Positions 15,062-24,519 of a stretch of DNA of 64,000 bases are shown piece by piece. The stretch spans positions 62,001 through 126,000 of the forward strand of contig JAUSBR010000013.1 in NCBI GenBank assembly GCA_030651895.1, written 5' to 3'. The stretch comes from Sideroxyarcus sp. (GTDB taxonomy: Bacteria > Pseudomonadota > Gammaproteobacteria > Burkholderiales > Gallionellaceae). Numbering within the stretch: the stretch's first letter is position 1; every line of letters begins with the position of its first letter. Under the pieces are notes generated by a model, which saw only the letters and a list, made by a program, of their open reading frames with translations, ran no database searches and had not been told where the DNA came from. Both the position numbers and the translations under genes were made by a program.

Positions 15062-16954
15062 TTAGTGGTGGTCTACCGGCGCCGCTTTCTCTACATCACC
15101 AACCAGGTGGTAGAGCGGTGCTTTTTCCATCGTGTACTCACCCGTCTTTGGATCGCGACGGGAAACTGTCAGCACGTGCCAGTTCTTGTCATCCAGCTTC
15201 ATCACGTCGCCGCGGTAGTAGTAACCAGGCCAACGAGTTTCCTTACGGAACAGCGTATGTTGGAACACGCTCTCGGAAGTCAGGAAACGATGCTTCAGCT
15301 CCCATGCACGCAGCAGTTCATGGATGTCAGACGCGGCAACCTTTTCCAGGTCTTCACCCAGAATCGACATCTTCTTCAGACCGATGTTCAGGAGCTTGTC
15401 GTTGGTCATGTAGTTGACACCAAAACCACCACAGTACTCGTCCATCATCTTCTGCAAGCGATCAAGACCCTGTCTCGGATTGATGAAGTTGGGATTGACC
15501 GTACCGGCAACTACTTCATTGCTGAAGACGCGGTAAGTTTCCATGGGCTTGTAGACTTGTTCCTTACGACGATTGATCTGAGCGTCGGAGACACGGATGC
15601 CCTCTGCTTTGCCATCATCGATGTATTTACAAGCAGCCTTGGCAGCCAGTCGACCTTCGGTGAACGAACCGGAAGAGAAGGCGTGCGGTGTTCCGCCTAC
15701 CGCATCACCGGCACCGAACAGACCTTCAATGGTCGTCATGCGGTTATAGCCCCAGAAATACTCTTTCGGAGAGATGTCTTCCGGACCGGAACACCATGCG
15801 CCGCAACCTGTTGCGTGCGAACCCATGACGTAAGGCTCGGAAGTGGTCAGCTCGGGGTTCTCGTACTTGGGATCCACGTCTGTAGCTGCCCACAGCACGG
15901 CCTGACCAACGGTCATGCCCAGGAAGTTGTGCCAGCCGATCTCCTCGAGGTGAGGATCCTGGAAGGCTTCCATGGTGACCATGTGGATCGGGCCGCGACC
16001 GGCATTCACCTCGTTGATGATCGCATGGTTGCGCAGGCAGGTCGGGATGGGACGATGCGTGCGGTGCGAGACTTCCGGATCCAGATATTCCTTGCCCACC
16101 ATTTGCTGCAGTGCCGGGAACCACTTGGACTCGTACTCTTCACCGTAGCCATTCTGGGTATAGGTCTTGAGGTGCAGGAAGTAGGCGCCGACAGGGCCGT
16201 AACCGTCCTTGAAGCGAGCCAGCACGATACGGTTTTCCATTTGCGTCATCTTTGCACCGGCTTCGATCATCAGGCCGTATGCAGAGCCAGAAGACCACGG
16301 TGCGTACCAGACACGACCCGCACCTTCACCGACAGAGCGCGGCTTGAAGATGTTGGAAGCGCCACCGGCGCCGCAGATAACCGTCTTGGCCTTGAACACG
16401 TGGTAGTTACCCGTGCGGACATTGAAGCCCACTGCACCGGCAACACGGTTCTCTTTGGATTCATCCATCAGCAGGTGAGTTACGCAGATGCGGTTGAACA
16501 CCTTGTCCGCCGACTTCTTGGCTGCATCAGCAACGATAGGCTTGTAGGATTCGCCGTGAATCATGATCTGCCAACGGCCTTCACGCAGATACGAACCCTT
16601 CTTCTCGTTGCGCATGATGGGCAGACCCCATTCTTCGAAGTTATGCACAGCGGAGTCAACGTGGCGTGCCATGTCGAACAGCAGGTCTTCGCGAACCATA
16701 CCCATCAGGTCGATACGTGCATAGCGCACATGATCTTCAGGATTGTTTTCGCCGAAGCGGGTGCCCATGTAGCAGTTGATCGCGTACAGGCCTTGCGCCA
16801 CAGCGCCGGAACGCATGATGTTCGCTTTTTCTGCGATGACGATCTTCTTGTCCTGACCCCAATATCTTGCCTCGAATGCCGCGCCCGTACCGCCTAGGCC
16901 AGCACCGACAACCAGGATGTCGATATTGTCTTCGATAATTGTCGAGTAGCTCAT
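15062..16954 (-). CDS. aprA: Adenylylsulfate (APS) reductase, alpha subunit
   Basis: 630 residues. FAD flavoprotein subunit of cytoplasmic APS reductase, here working in the oxidative direction (sulfite + AMP to APS). The FAD motif GAGLGGTGAAFEA starts at residue 17. AprA-typical segments are present: IMRSGAVAQGLYAINCYMG, WGLPIMRNEKKGSYLREGRWQIMIHGESYKPI, GGTPHAFSSGSFTEGRLAAKAA. Full length. The ATG overlaps the aprB stop by one base (TGATG). Last gene of sat-aprM-aprB-aprA. Presence of aprM and association with sox genes supports the sulfur-oxidiser lineage rather than sulfate reducers. Confidence 0.97.
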   Translation of the reverse strand: MSYSTIIEDNIDILVVGAGLGGTGAAFEARYWGQDKKIVIAEKANIMRSGAVAQGLYAINCYMGTRFGENNPEDHVRYARIDLMGMVREDLLFDMARHVDSAVHNFEEWGLPIMRNEKKGSYLREGRWQIMIHGESYKPIVADAAKKSADKVFNRICVTHLLMDESKENRVAGAVGFNVRTGNYHVFKAKTVICGAGGASNIFKPRSVGEGAGRVWYAPWSSGSAYGLMIEAGAKMTQMENRIVLARFKDGYGPVGAYFLHLKTYTQNGYGEEYESKWFPALQQMVGKEYLDPEVSHRTHRPIPTCLRNHAIINEVNAGRGPIHMVTMEAFQDPHLEEIGWHNFLGMTVGQAVLWAATDVDPKYENPELTTSEPYVMGSHATGCGAWCSGPEDISPKEYFWGYNRMTTIEGLFGAGDAVGGTPHAFSSGSFTEGRLAAKAACKYIDDGKAEGIRVSDAQINRRKEQVYKPMETYRVFSNEVVAGTVNPNFINPRQGLDRLQKMMDEYCGGFGVNYMTNDKLLNIGLKKMSILGEDLEKVAASDIHELLRAWELKHRFLTSESVFQHTLFRKETRWPGYYYRGDVMKLDDKNWHVLTVSRRDPKTGEYTMEKAPLYHLVGDVEKAAPVDHH

Positions 16955-17436
16955 CAGTATTGCACTCCCTCTTTGATTTCCAGACCGTTGGATTGCAGTG
17001 TGTGCAATCCGCCGTCATCCATGCGAATGTATTTAGGCTCATTGAACAGCAGTTGGCTGTTGCGCATTTCCTTGCTGGGGGCGGGGACCTTTGCGAGGTC
17101 CGGTGTCGCCGAACCCCAGGGCTTGGTCGTGATAGGTGCCAGCAGCTCCATATCTTTCTTGCCGTTGCGGAACTTGATGCGCCACGCGATCGTGCCTTTT
17201 TCTTCATCACGGATCACGCGAACACTGTGTCCAAGCGGTGCAAAGTCGGCATAACCGCGTACATCGATCGCTTGATGCGGGCAGGCCTTCACGCAGGAAT
17301 AGCATTCCCAGCACATGCTGGGTTCGATGTTGTAAGCGCGACGCAGCTTCTTGTCGATGTGCATGATGTCGGACGGGCAGATGTCAACGCATTCTCCGCA
17401 ACCGTCACAACGTGTCATATATACAAACGTTGGCAT
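16954..17436 (-). CDS. aprB: Adenylylsulfate (APS) reductase, beta subunit
   Basis: 160 residues. Iron-sulfur subunit carrying electrons between the AprA flavin and the membrane. Two [4Fe-4S] motifs: CDGCGECVDICPSD (residues 10-23) and CWECYSCVKACPHQA (about 42-56). A beta-rich part and a C-terminal tail wrapping around AprA follow, as known for the family. No signal peptide. It lies 43 bp downstream of aprM and overlaps aprA by one base. Confidence 0.97.
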   Translation of the reverse strand: MPTFVYMTRCDGCGECVDICPSDIMHIDKKLRRAYNIEPSMCWECYSCVKACPHQAIDVRGYADFAPLGHSVRVIRDEEKGTIAWRIKFRNGKKDMELLAPITTKPWGSATPDLAKVPAPSKEMRNSQLLFNEPKYIRMDDGGLHTLQSNGLEIKEGVQY

Positions 17437-17479
17437 AAGATACTCCTCTATTTCTTATTGAAAATTAGTCAAGACAGCA

Positions 17480-18304
17480 TTAGTAATGGTCGGCTCGTTC
17501 GGCCTTGATGCACAGTCCCATGTTGGGCGGGTTCTTGCCCATATACTGGGGCACATCCGGGAACTTGCGCTGTACTTCCGGATCCGTCAGGTCATAGTCG
17601 GGCGGCAGGTTCTCGCGTCCACCGTCGGCCATGATCACGCGCTTCTGGAAGGCCGCAGCGGGCTTGAAGAACATGTGCGCGAACTTGGACCAATACACGC
17701 CGCCAAAGAGCACGGTGCTGGACAGGATGAACAAGGCAAAGAATACGGTTACGCCACCGCCGGTGAACGACCAGATCAATGCGAAGGTCGAGGTGGCCAG
17801 CAGCGAGAGGATGAACAGGTCAGCGCGCTCGAGCCGGAAAGCGGACAGGCCTTCCGCAGCTACATCGGCGCGGATAAAGAACCAGAACCAGTATCCGCCC
17901 ACGGCCAGCATCAGTGCGCCGATGTGCCACAGCTGTGGCAGCAGGGTAGAGGTGGACTCCGGCGAGAAGATCATGATCGCGGTCGTCACGATGAAGATGA
18001 TGGTTCCCCACATGGTCAACAGATGGGAAATCCTGCGCCGTGGATTGTCGAATTCACCGGAGGTCAAAACTTCTTTTACCAGCACGGCTGCGGCCATCGA
18101 CACCTTTTCACCGCCGCTCACTTCGCGCTTGGCGCTCTTCTGAGCTTTTTTCGCATTCTCGAAAAAGTACTGCGCGCTTTTCTTGTGCAGCATGTCAAGT
18201 ATCGTCCCGCCCATGACCAGCAGGACCATCAATATGATGTAGCCCTGCATGTAAGCGGTTGGAATCGTTGCCGAAAGATCGACAAAGGGATTGCTTGTGA
18301 ACAT
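17480..18304 (-). CDS. aprM: AprM, putative membrane anchor/electron partner of APS reductase
   Basis: 274 residues with about five to six transmembrane helices (for example MQGYIILMVLLVMGGTIL, TMWGTIIFIVTTAIMIF, LWHIGALMLAVGGYWFWFFI, LFILSLLATSTFALIWSF, VFFALFILSSTVLFGGVYW). It resembles the membrane protein AprM of sulfur-oxidising bacteria, which replaces QmoABC as link between AprBA and quinone (role inferred in the literature from gene context). Histidines in the helices (SHLLTMWG, WHIGAL) could bind heme. It is located between sat and aprBA. Confidence 0.85.
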   Translation of the reverse strand: MFTSNPFVDLSATIPTAYMQGYIILMVLLVMGGTILDMLHKKSAQYFFENAKKAQKSAKREVSGGEKVSMAAAVLVKEVLTSGEFDNPRRRISHLLTMWGTIIFIVTTAIMIFSPESTSTLLPQLWHIGALMLAVGGYWFWFFIRADVAAEGLSAFRLERADLFILSLLATSTFALIWSFTGGGVTVFFALFILSSTVLFGGVYWSKFAHMFFKPAAAFQKRVIMADGGRENLPPDYDLTDPEVQRKFPDVPQYMGKNPPNMGLCIKAERADHY

Positions 18305-18414
18305 CAGTTTCTCCTCAAAAATTGCAGACGAATGACTATCTTTTAACTGCTTGGCTGTCGAGTATGGAAAAAGCTACTTCCAAAAAAATCCTTCACTCCA
18401 CGAACCTACCACCA

Positions 18415-19596
18415 TTACTTTCCAGCTTCTTCCAAACTCGCGTAATAGGCACGCAAAATCTCCAACACCTCGGGACGACTGAACTCTGCGGGCACATTCT
18501 CCCCTTTGGAGAGTGAGTTGCGCAACTGCGTCCCGGAGACTTGCAGGCGGTCGGCATCGTCGTGCGGGCAGGTCTTGGCCGAGGCCATGCCGCCGCATTT
18601 ATAACACCAAAACGAGATATCGATCTTCAGAGCTTCGGTTTCCAGCGCGCCCTTGGGCACCTGGTCGAAGATGTGATGCGCGTCGAACGGGCCGTAGTAG
18701 CTGCCGACACCGGCGTGGTCGCGACCGACGATCTGGTGCGAGCAGCCGTAGTTCTGGCGGAACACCGCGTGCAGCAGTGCCTCGCGCGGACCGGCATAAC
18801 GCATGTCGAGCGGATAGCCCGCCTGTACCACGGTCTTCTTGACGAAGTATTTTTCGGTCAGGGTGCCGATGGCCTTGGCGCGTACTTCGGCGGGGATGTC
18901 GCCCGGCTTCAGGTTGCCCAGCAACGAGTGAATCAGCACGCCATCGCAGACTTCGATGGCGATCTTGGCCAGATACTCGTGCGAACGGTGCATCGGGTTG
19001 CGCGTCTGGAAACAGGCGATCTTGGACCAGCCCATCTGGCTGAAGATCTCGCGCGTCTGTTTGGGGGTCTTGAACAGCTCGGGATACTTCTCCGGGAAGC
19101 CGCCTTGCGACAGGACCTTGATGGAGCCGGCAAGATTGACCTCGCCCTGCTCCATGACCATCTTGACGCCGGGGTGTTTCGGGTCGGTGGTCTTGAACAC
19201 CATGGCGCACTCGTGCGCCTTGTCGATGGTGTATTTCTCGGTGATCGACATGGTGGCAAGCGTCTCGCCGTTCTCCGGGTCGGTCAGCGCTACCTCTTGG
19301 CCGGTCTTGATTGAGTCGGCGACGGCCTGGCTGACGGACAGCGTGATGGGGATGGGCCAGAACAGGCCGTTGGCCATCTTCATGCCATCGCACACACCTT
19401 GCCAGTCGGCATGCGTCATGAAGCCATCCAGCGGGGTGAAGCCGCCGATGCCGAACATGATGATATCGCCCTTTTCGCGCGAGCTGACTTTGACTTGTGG
19501 AAGTTTCTTTGCTTTTTCGAGTTCGGACTTGAGTGCGGAACCTTCGAGCAACAACGGATTGAGACTGCCCCCGCCATGCGGGTTGACCAACGCCAT
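18415..19596 (-). CDS. sat: Sulfate adenylyltransferase (dissimilatory ATP sulfurylase)
   Basis: 393 residues, homo-oligomeric cytoplasmic enzyme. In this pathway it converts APS and pyrophosphate to ATP and sulfate. Signature motifs: [15 protein letters not shown] (about 195-209) and [17 protein letters not shown] (about 290-306). Near the C-terminus the Cys residues in [19 protein letters not shown] form a zinc-like site common in this Sat type. RBS AAGGGAGG precedes the ATG. First gene of the sat-aprMBA operon. The divergent region to soeA carries the tandem dyads at 19687-19728. Confidence 0.97.
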   Translation of the reverse strand: MALVNPHGGGSLNPLLLEGSALKSELEKAKKLPQVKVSSREKGDIIMFGIGGFTPLDGFMTHADWQGVCDGMKMANGLFWPIPITLSVSQAVADSIKTGQEVALTDPENGETLATMSITEKYTIDKAHECAMVFKTTDPKHPGVKMVMEQGEVNLAGSIKVLSQGGFPEKYPELFKTPKQTREIFSQMGWSKIACFQTRNPMHRSHEYLAKIAIEVCDGVLIHSLLGNLKPGDIPAEVRAKAIGTLTEKYFVKKTVVQAGYPLDMRYAGPREALLHAVFRQNYGCSHQIVGRDHAGVGSYYGPFDAHHIFDQVPKGALETEALKIDISFWCYKCGGMASAKTCPHDDADRLQVSGTQLRNSLSKGENVPAEFSRPEVLEILRAYYASLEEAGK

Positions 19597-19686
19597 ACGT
19601 GCCTCCCTTTAGTATTGTAGTAATCCTGTCAACTACTTATGAATTCTCAGGTTTCGCACACTAGAGTAAGCTCCGTCACTAGGCGA

Positions 19687-19728
19687 TAGCCCTCATGGGT
19701 TGAGAGAGGCACCCCCCTTATGGGTTAT
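19687..19728. promoter_or_regulatory. Tandem dyad site B between sat and soeA
   Basis: TAGCCCTCATGGGTTGA (19687-19703) and CCCCCCTTATGGGTTAT (19712-19728) are spaced 25 bp apart, exactly as at 4692-4733. The site lies 90-132 bp upstream of sat and 125-166 bp upstream of soeA, so one regulator could serve both sulfite-oxidising routes. Confidence 0.65.
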
Positions 19729-19835
19729 GCTTCAATCCCTCATCACGGCTATGGTAGTGCTGGCGCGGGATACGCATACTTGCGGGCCTAAAAAAAGCCT
19801 AGTAGTTTTGTAGGGCTGTAGCACCTCGATAACTA

Positions 19836-19841
19836 TATAAA
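19836..19841 (+). promoter_or_regulatory. -10 box directly upstream of soeA
   Basis: TATAAA at 19836-19841 (within TATATAAATA) lies only 11 bp before the soeA ATG, and no purine-rich ribosome site exists between them. The transcript would start 3-6 nt before the ATG, so it may be leaderless. No good -35 is seen, which suits an activator-dependent promoter. Confidence 0.45.
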
Positions 19842-19852
19842 TACACCAGCCA

Positions 19853-22768
19853 ATGTCATCGACCCCTTTGCATGACCCTCTCGCGCCGCCGGTTGCGGAC
19901 GCGAAAACCGAGGTTAAAAACACCACTTGTTATATGTGCGCCTGCCGTTGCGGCATCCGCGTGCACATGCGCAACGGCGAAGTCCGTTATATCGACGGCA
20001 ACCCCGACCATCCGCTCAACAACGGCGTTATCTGTGCCAAGGGTTCGTCCGGCATCATGAAGCAGTATTCGCCCGCGCGGCTGACCAAGCCGTTGCGCCG
20101 CAAGCCCGGCGCAGAGCGCGGTACCAGCGAGTTCGAAGAGATCAGCTGGGAAGAGACCTTCACCATCCTCGGTGAGCGACTGGGCAAGATCCGTGCGACC
20201 GACCCGAAGAAGTTCGCGCTGTTCACCGGCCGCGACCAGATGCAGGCGCTGACCGGTCTGTTCGCACGCCAGTTCGGCACACCCAACTACGCAGCGCACG
20301 GCGGTTTCTGCTCGGTCAACATGGCTGCGGGCATGATCTACACCATCGGTGGCTCGTTCTGGGAGTTCGGCGGCCCTGACCTCGAACGCTCCAAGCTGTT
20401 CATCATGATCGGCACGGCGGAAGACCATCACTCCAATCCGATGAAGATCGCCATCTCCAAGTTCAAGCGCGAGGGCGGCCGTTTCATCTCCATCAATCCG
20501 GTGCGCACCGGTTACTCCGCTATCGCCGACGAGTGGGTGCCCATCCGTCCCGGTACCGATGGCGCGCTGATGCTGGCGCTGATCCACGAGATCATCGCCC
20601 TCGGCCTGTTCGACCGTGAATTCCTGGTGCGCTACACCAACTCCGGGCAACTCATCAACCTCGACGACAAACATGACGAGTTCGGCATGTTCGTGCGTAC
20701 CGAAGTGGCCAAGGAAGAAGGTTGCTACGATCCGCAGAACAAGTTGTGGTGGGATCGCAATACCAACAAGGCGGTGATCACCCATACCGAAGGCGCCGAT
20801 CCTTTCCTGCTCGGCGAATTCAAATTGTCCGACGGCACGCCGGTCAAACCCGCGTTCCAGATGCTGCAGGATCGCGTCAAGGATTACACGCCGGAATGGG
20901 CGGAACAGATCACCGGCATTCCCGCCGACACCATCAAGCGCCTGGCGCACGAGATGGGCATCACCGCGCGCGACCAGAAGATCGAACTGCCGATCGCATG
21001 GACCGATTCCTGGGGCAAGGAGCACGACACTGTCACCGGTAACCCGGTCTCGTTCCACGCCATGCGCGGACTGGCCGCGCACTCCAACGGTTTCCAGACC
21101 ATACGCGCGCTGTCGATCCTGATGACGCTGCTGGGCACCATTGACCGCCCTGGCGGCTTCCGTCACAAGCCGCCGTTCCCGCGTCCGATCCCGCCCTGCG
21201 CGCGCACACCCAACCATCCCAAGGCAGTGCAGCCGAACACGCCGCTGGACGGCATGGCCCTCGGTTGGCCGTCCGATCCGGATGACCTCTTCGTCAACGA
21301 GGACGGCAGCCCAGTGCGTATCGACAAGGCGTTCTCGTGGGAGTACCCGCTGTCGGTGCACGGCCTGATGCACAACGCCATCACCAACGCCTGGCGCGGC
21401 GATCCCTACAAGATCGACACGCTGTTGCTGTTCATGGCTAACATGGCCTGGAACTCCTCGATGAACACCAGCGAAGTGCGCAAGATGCTGGTCGACAAGG
21501 ACGAGAACGGCGAATACAAGATCCCGTTCCTGGTGGTGTGCGACGCCTTCCAATCCGAAACCACCGCCTTCGCCGACCTGATCCTGCCGGATACGACCTA
21601 CCTCGAGCGTCACGATGTGATGTCCATGCTCGACCGTCCGATCTCCGAGTTCGACGGTCCGGTGGATTCGGTGCGCATCCCCGTGGTGCCGCCGACCGGC
21701 GAATGCAAACCGTTCCAGGAAGTGCTGATCGAACTCGGTTCGCGCCTGAAGCTGCCCGCTTTCGTGAACAAGGATGGCGGGCGCAAGTTCAAGGACTATC
21801 CCGACTTCATCGTCAACTGGGAGACCGCGCCGGGTTCCGGCATCGGCTTCCTGTCCGGCTGGCGCGGCAAGGGGGGCGAGAAGACTTTGCGCGGCGAACC
21901 GAACCCGAACCAGTGGGAGATGTATGCCAAGAACGATTGCGTGCACCACTACAAGTTACCGCGCTCCTACCAGTTCATGCGCAACTGGAACCAGGGTTAT
22001 CTGGAGTGGTCGCAGAGCAACGGCATCACGCGCTATGCCGAACCCATCCTGATCCATGTCTATTCCGAAGTGCTGCAGAAGTTCCGTCTCGCCGCGCAGG
22101 GCAAGAGCATCACGCGCCAGCCGCCCAAGCATCTGGCCAAGCGCATCGAGACCTTCTTCGATCCGCTGCCGTTCTACTACGAGCCGCTGGAGACGCAGAC
22201 GACAGACAAACTGAAGTACCCGCTGTCCGCGCTGACGCAGCGTCCGATGGCGATGTACCACTCGTGGGATTCGCAGAACGCCTGGCTGCGCCAGATCCAT
22301 GCGCACAACTATCTCTACGTGAATGCGAAGACGGCCAAGGATGCGGGCATCGCCGACGGCGACTGGATCTGGTGCGAATCGCAATGGGGCAAGGTGCGCT
22401 GCATGGCGCGCTACAGCGAGTCGGTCGAACCCGGCACGGTGTGGACCTGGAACGCCATCGGCAAAGCGGCCGGCGCTTGGAACCTGTCGCCGGACGCGAA
22501 CGAATCGCAGCAAGGCTTTTTGCTCAATCACGTGATCTCGGAAGAGTTGCCGCCGGAAGCGGACGGCAAGCGTTTCTCCAACTCCGATCCGATCACCGGA
22601 CAGGCGGCTTGGTACGACGTGCGTGTGCGCATCTACAAGGCGGAAGAGGGCGAGCCCGAACAGACCTCGCCGCAATTCGAACCCATGAAGAAATATCCCG
22701 GCATGAAAGAACATCCGAGCTGGCAAGCCTACTTCGGCGGCGGCAAGAAGAAGGGCGGTGCGAAATGA
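19853..22768 (+). CDS. soeA: Sulfite-oxidising enzyme SoeA, molybdopterin subunit
   Basis: 971 residues, DMSO-reductase superfamily. N-terminal [4Fe-4S] site C26-x2-C29-x3-C33-x27-C61, then the molybdopterin oxidoreductase domain (for example GGFCSVNMAAGMIYT, NPVRTGYSAIADEWVPIRPGTDGALMLAL) and a C-terminal dinucleotide-binding domain (NYLYVNAKTAKDAGIADGDWIWCES). There is no Tat signal, so it faces the cytoplasm, as for SoeABC of Allochromatium vinosum, which oxidises sulfite directly to sulfate. Followed by an overlapping FeS subunit and a DmsC-like anchor. Polysulfide/thiosulfate reductase relatives are similar; the context (apr, sox, sulfate carriers) favours Soe. Confidence 0.9.
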   Translation: MSSTPLHDPLAPPVADAKTEVKNTTCYMCACRCGIRVHMRNGEVRYIDGNPDHPLNNGVICAKGSSGIMKQYSPARLTKPLRRKPGAERGTSEFEEISWEETFTILGERLGKIRATDPKKFALFTGRDQMQALTGLFARQFGTPNYAAHGGFCSVNMAAGMIYTIGGSFWEFGGPDLERSKLFIMIGTAEDHHSNPMKIAISKFKREGGRFISINPVRTGYSAIADEWVPIRPGTDGALMLALIHEIIALGLFDREFLVRYTNSGQLINLDDKHDEFGMFVRTEVAKEEGCYDPQNKLWWDRNTNKAVITHTEGADPFLLGEFKLSDGTPVKPAFQMLQDRVKDYTPEWAEQITGIPADTIKRLAHEMGITARDQKIELPIAWTDSWGKEHDTVTGNPVSFHAMRGLAAHSNGFQTIRALSILMTLLGTIDRPGGFRHKPPFPRPIPPCARTPNHPKAVQPNTPLDGMALGWPSDPDDLFVNEDGSPVRIDKAFSWEYPLSVHGLMHNAITNAWRGDPYKIDTLLLFMANMAWNSSMNTSEVRKMLVDKDENGEYKIPFLVVCDAFQSETTAFADLILPDTTYLERHDVMSMLDRPISEFDGPVDSVRIPVVPPTGECKPFQEVLIELGSRLKLPAFVNKDGGRKFKDYPDFIVNWETAPGSGIGFLSGWRGKGGEKTLRGEPNPNQWEMYAKNDCVHHYKLPRSYQFMRNWNQGYLEWSQSNGITRYAEPILIHVYSEVLQKFRLAAQGKSITRQPPKHLAKRIETFFDPLPFYYEPLETQTTDKLKYPLSALTQRPMAMYHSWDSQNAWLRQIHAHNYLYVNAKTAKDAGIADGDWIWCESQWGKVRCMARYSESVEPGTVWTWNAIGKAAGAWNLSPDANESQQGFLLNHVISEELPPEADGKRFSNSDPITGQAAWYDVRVRIYKAEEGEPEQTSPQFEPMKKYPGMKEHPSWQAYFGGGKKKGGAK

Positions 22769-23496
22769 CTCAACTCGCCCTTGTCATCGACTTGAACGTC
22801 TGCGTCGGCTGCCACGCCTGCGTGACCAGCTGCAAGGAGTGGAACACCTCCGGCTCGGCCGGCCCGCTGTGCGACGAGAATCCCTACGGACAGGATCCGA
22901 CCGGCACCTTCTTCAACCGCGTGCAGACTTTCGAGATCGGCACCTACCCGAACAGCGAGACGCTGCATTTCCCCAAATCCTGCCTGCATTGCGAGGATCC
23001 GCCCTGCGTGCCGGTGTGCCCGACCGGCGCATCGTACAAACGCAAACAGGACGGCATCGTGCTGGTGGATTACGACAAGTGCATCGGCTGCAAGTATTGC
23101 ACCTGGGCCTGCCCGTACGGCGCGCGCGAGATCGACGAAAAAGCCAAGGTGATGAAGAAGTGCACCCTGTGCGTTGACCGCATCTACGATATGTCCATGC
23201 CGGAGGCCGACCGCAAACCGTCCTGCGTCAAAGCCTGCCCGACCAGCGCGCGTCTGTTCGGCGACATCCACGATCCCGAATCGGCCGTGTCGCTGGCGAT
23301 CCGCGAAGAGGGCGGTTACGCGCTGATGCCGGAGTGGGGCACGCAACCCGCCAACCATTATCTGCCGCGCCGCAAGATGAAGATGAAGATCCACATGGAT
23401 GAGCTGGAGCGCGCGGACAATCCGCTCAAAGTGGACGGTCACCTGCCCAAACCGGCTAAGGGCGCCTCGTCGATGGACGATGCCTCGGCATGGTAA
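22765..23496 (+). CDS. soeB: SoeB, iron-sulfur subunit
   Basis: 243 residues of the DmsB/NrfC ferredoxin type. Four Cys groups fit four [4Fe-4S] clusters: CVGCHACVTSC (about 13-23), CLHCEDPPCVPVCP, CIGCKYCTWACP and CTLCVDR...CVKACP. No signal peptide. The ATG overlaps the soeA stop (ATGA), giving translational coupling. It passes electrons from the molybdenum subunit to SoeC. The C-terminal tail after residue 205 (Lys/Met/Asp rich) is variable. Confidence 0.93.
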   Translation: MTQLALVIDLNVCVGCHACVTSCKEWNTSGSAGPLCDENPYGQDPTGTFFNRVQTFEIGTYPNSETLHFPKSCLHCEDPPCVPVCPTGASYKRKQDGIVLVDYDKCIGCKYCTWACPYGAREIDEKAKVMKKCTLCVDRIYDMSMPEADRKPSCVKACPTSARLFGDIHDPESAVSLAIREEGGYALMPEWGTQPANHYLPRRKMKMKIHMDELERADNPLKVDGHLPKPAKGASSMDDASAW

Positions 23497-23525
23497 TGAA
23501 GCAACCAGTTTAGGAACGGTACATT

Positions 23526-24509
23526 ATGAAACCAGCATTTTCCGTCATTTTTCTGACTACGCTCATCGGGGCGGCGCAGGGCTTGTTCCTCGCCCTGTTC
23601 ACGCACCAGTCGTATGCGCTGTTCGGCCTGCTGCCGATGCAGTCGGATGATTTCTACGGCTACGGCACTGCCATCGCGATGGTGTTGCTCGGTGGCGGCC
23701 TTTTTGCAGCGGTGTTCCACCTCGGCAAGCCCATCTACATGGTCACCCGCGCATGGCGCGGCATGACCCAGTGGCGCACTTCCTGGCTGTCGCGCGAACT
23801 GATCGCGCTGCCGGCATTCATGGGAATCGTGTTCCTGTATGGCGTGTCGCACCTGGCCGGGTTCCGCCCGGTGCTGCTGACACTGCCCAGCGGCCAGCCC
23901 ATCGATCTGTCTTTCGTGCTCGGCGTTGTCGGTACCTTGCTGGCGTTCACGCTGTTCGTTTGTACCGCGATGATCTACGCCTGCCTGCGTTTCCTGCGCG
24001 AGTGGTACTCGCCGCTGACCGTGATCAACTACATCCTGATGGGCGGGTCTTCCGGCTTCATCCTGGCGGCGTTCTACGCGGCCTCGGCCGCACCCGACCA
24101 GGCTGACTTCTTCGCCGGCTGGGCGATCATCATCACCGTGCTGGCATTCGCCGGACGCGCCGCCTCGCTGGTGCGCAACGCGCGCCTGAAACCGAAATCG
24201 ACCATGCAGACCGCCATCGGCGTCAAGCATCCCACTATCGTGCAGCGCTCGATGGGGGCGATGGGAGGCACGTTCAATACACGCGAGTTCTTCCACGGCA
24301 AGAGCCTCGTCTTCATGCGCGTGATCAAGCCGACGTTCCTGGTAATGGCGTTCGTTCTTCCGCTGGCCCTGTTGGCGCTGGGACTGTTCTCACCCGCCTT
24401 GCTCGGCGTGGCATTCGTGATTCAGTACATCGGCTTGATGGTGGAGCGCTGGTTCTTCTTCGCGCAGGCCAACCATCCGCAGAACCTCTATTACCAGACC
24501 ATAGGTTGA
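23526..24509 (+). CDS. soeC: SoeC, DmsC/NrfD-type membrane anchor
   Basis: 327 residues with about eight predicted membrane helices (VIFLTTLIGAAQGLFLALF, GTAIAMVLLGGGLFAAVF, LPAFMGIVFLYGVSHLAG, VLGVVGTLLAFTLFVCTAMI and others). It is the quinone-reacting anchor of the Soe complex (DmsC-like, Pfam DMSO_anchor). AGGAAC-like purines precede the ATG. It starts 29 bp after soeB and ends 10 bp before the first SulP gene, so transcription probably continues into the transporters. Confidence 0.9.
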   Translation: MKPAFSVIFLTTLIGAAQGLFLALFTHQSYALFGLLPMQSDDFYGYGTAIAMVLLGGGLFAAVFHLGKPIYMVTRAWRGMTQWRTSWLSRELIALPAFMGIVFLYGVSHLAGFRPVLLTLPSGQPIDLSFVLGVVGTLLAFTLFVCTAMIYACLRFLREWYSPLTVINYILMGGSSGFILAAFYAASAAPDQADFFAGWAIIITVLAFAGRAASLVRNARLKPKSTMQTAIGVKHPTIVQRSMGAMGGTFNTREFFHGKSLVFMRVIKPTFLVMAFVLPLALLALGLFSPALLGVAFVIQYIGLMVERWFFFAQANHPQNLYYQTIG

Positions 24510-24519
24510 TCACGACATC

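Noticed and set aside
15011-16897. Plus-strand open frame of 628 codons
   Set aside because: It lies antisense to aprA, which is certain from family motifs, and its translation shows no family signature.
19856-21949. Minus-strand open frame of 697 codons
   Set aside because: Antisense shadow of soeA in a GC-rich gene; His/Val/Gly-biased composition typical of reverse frames.
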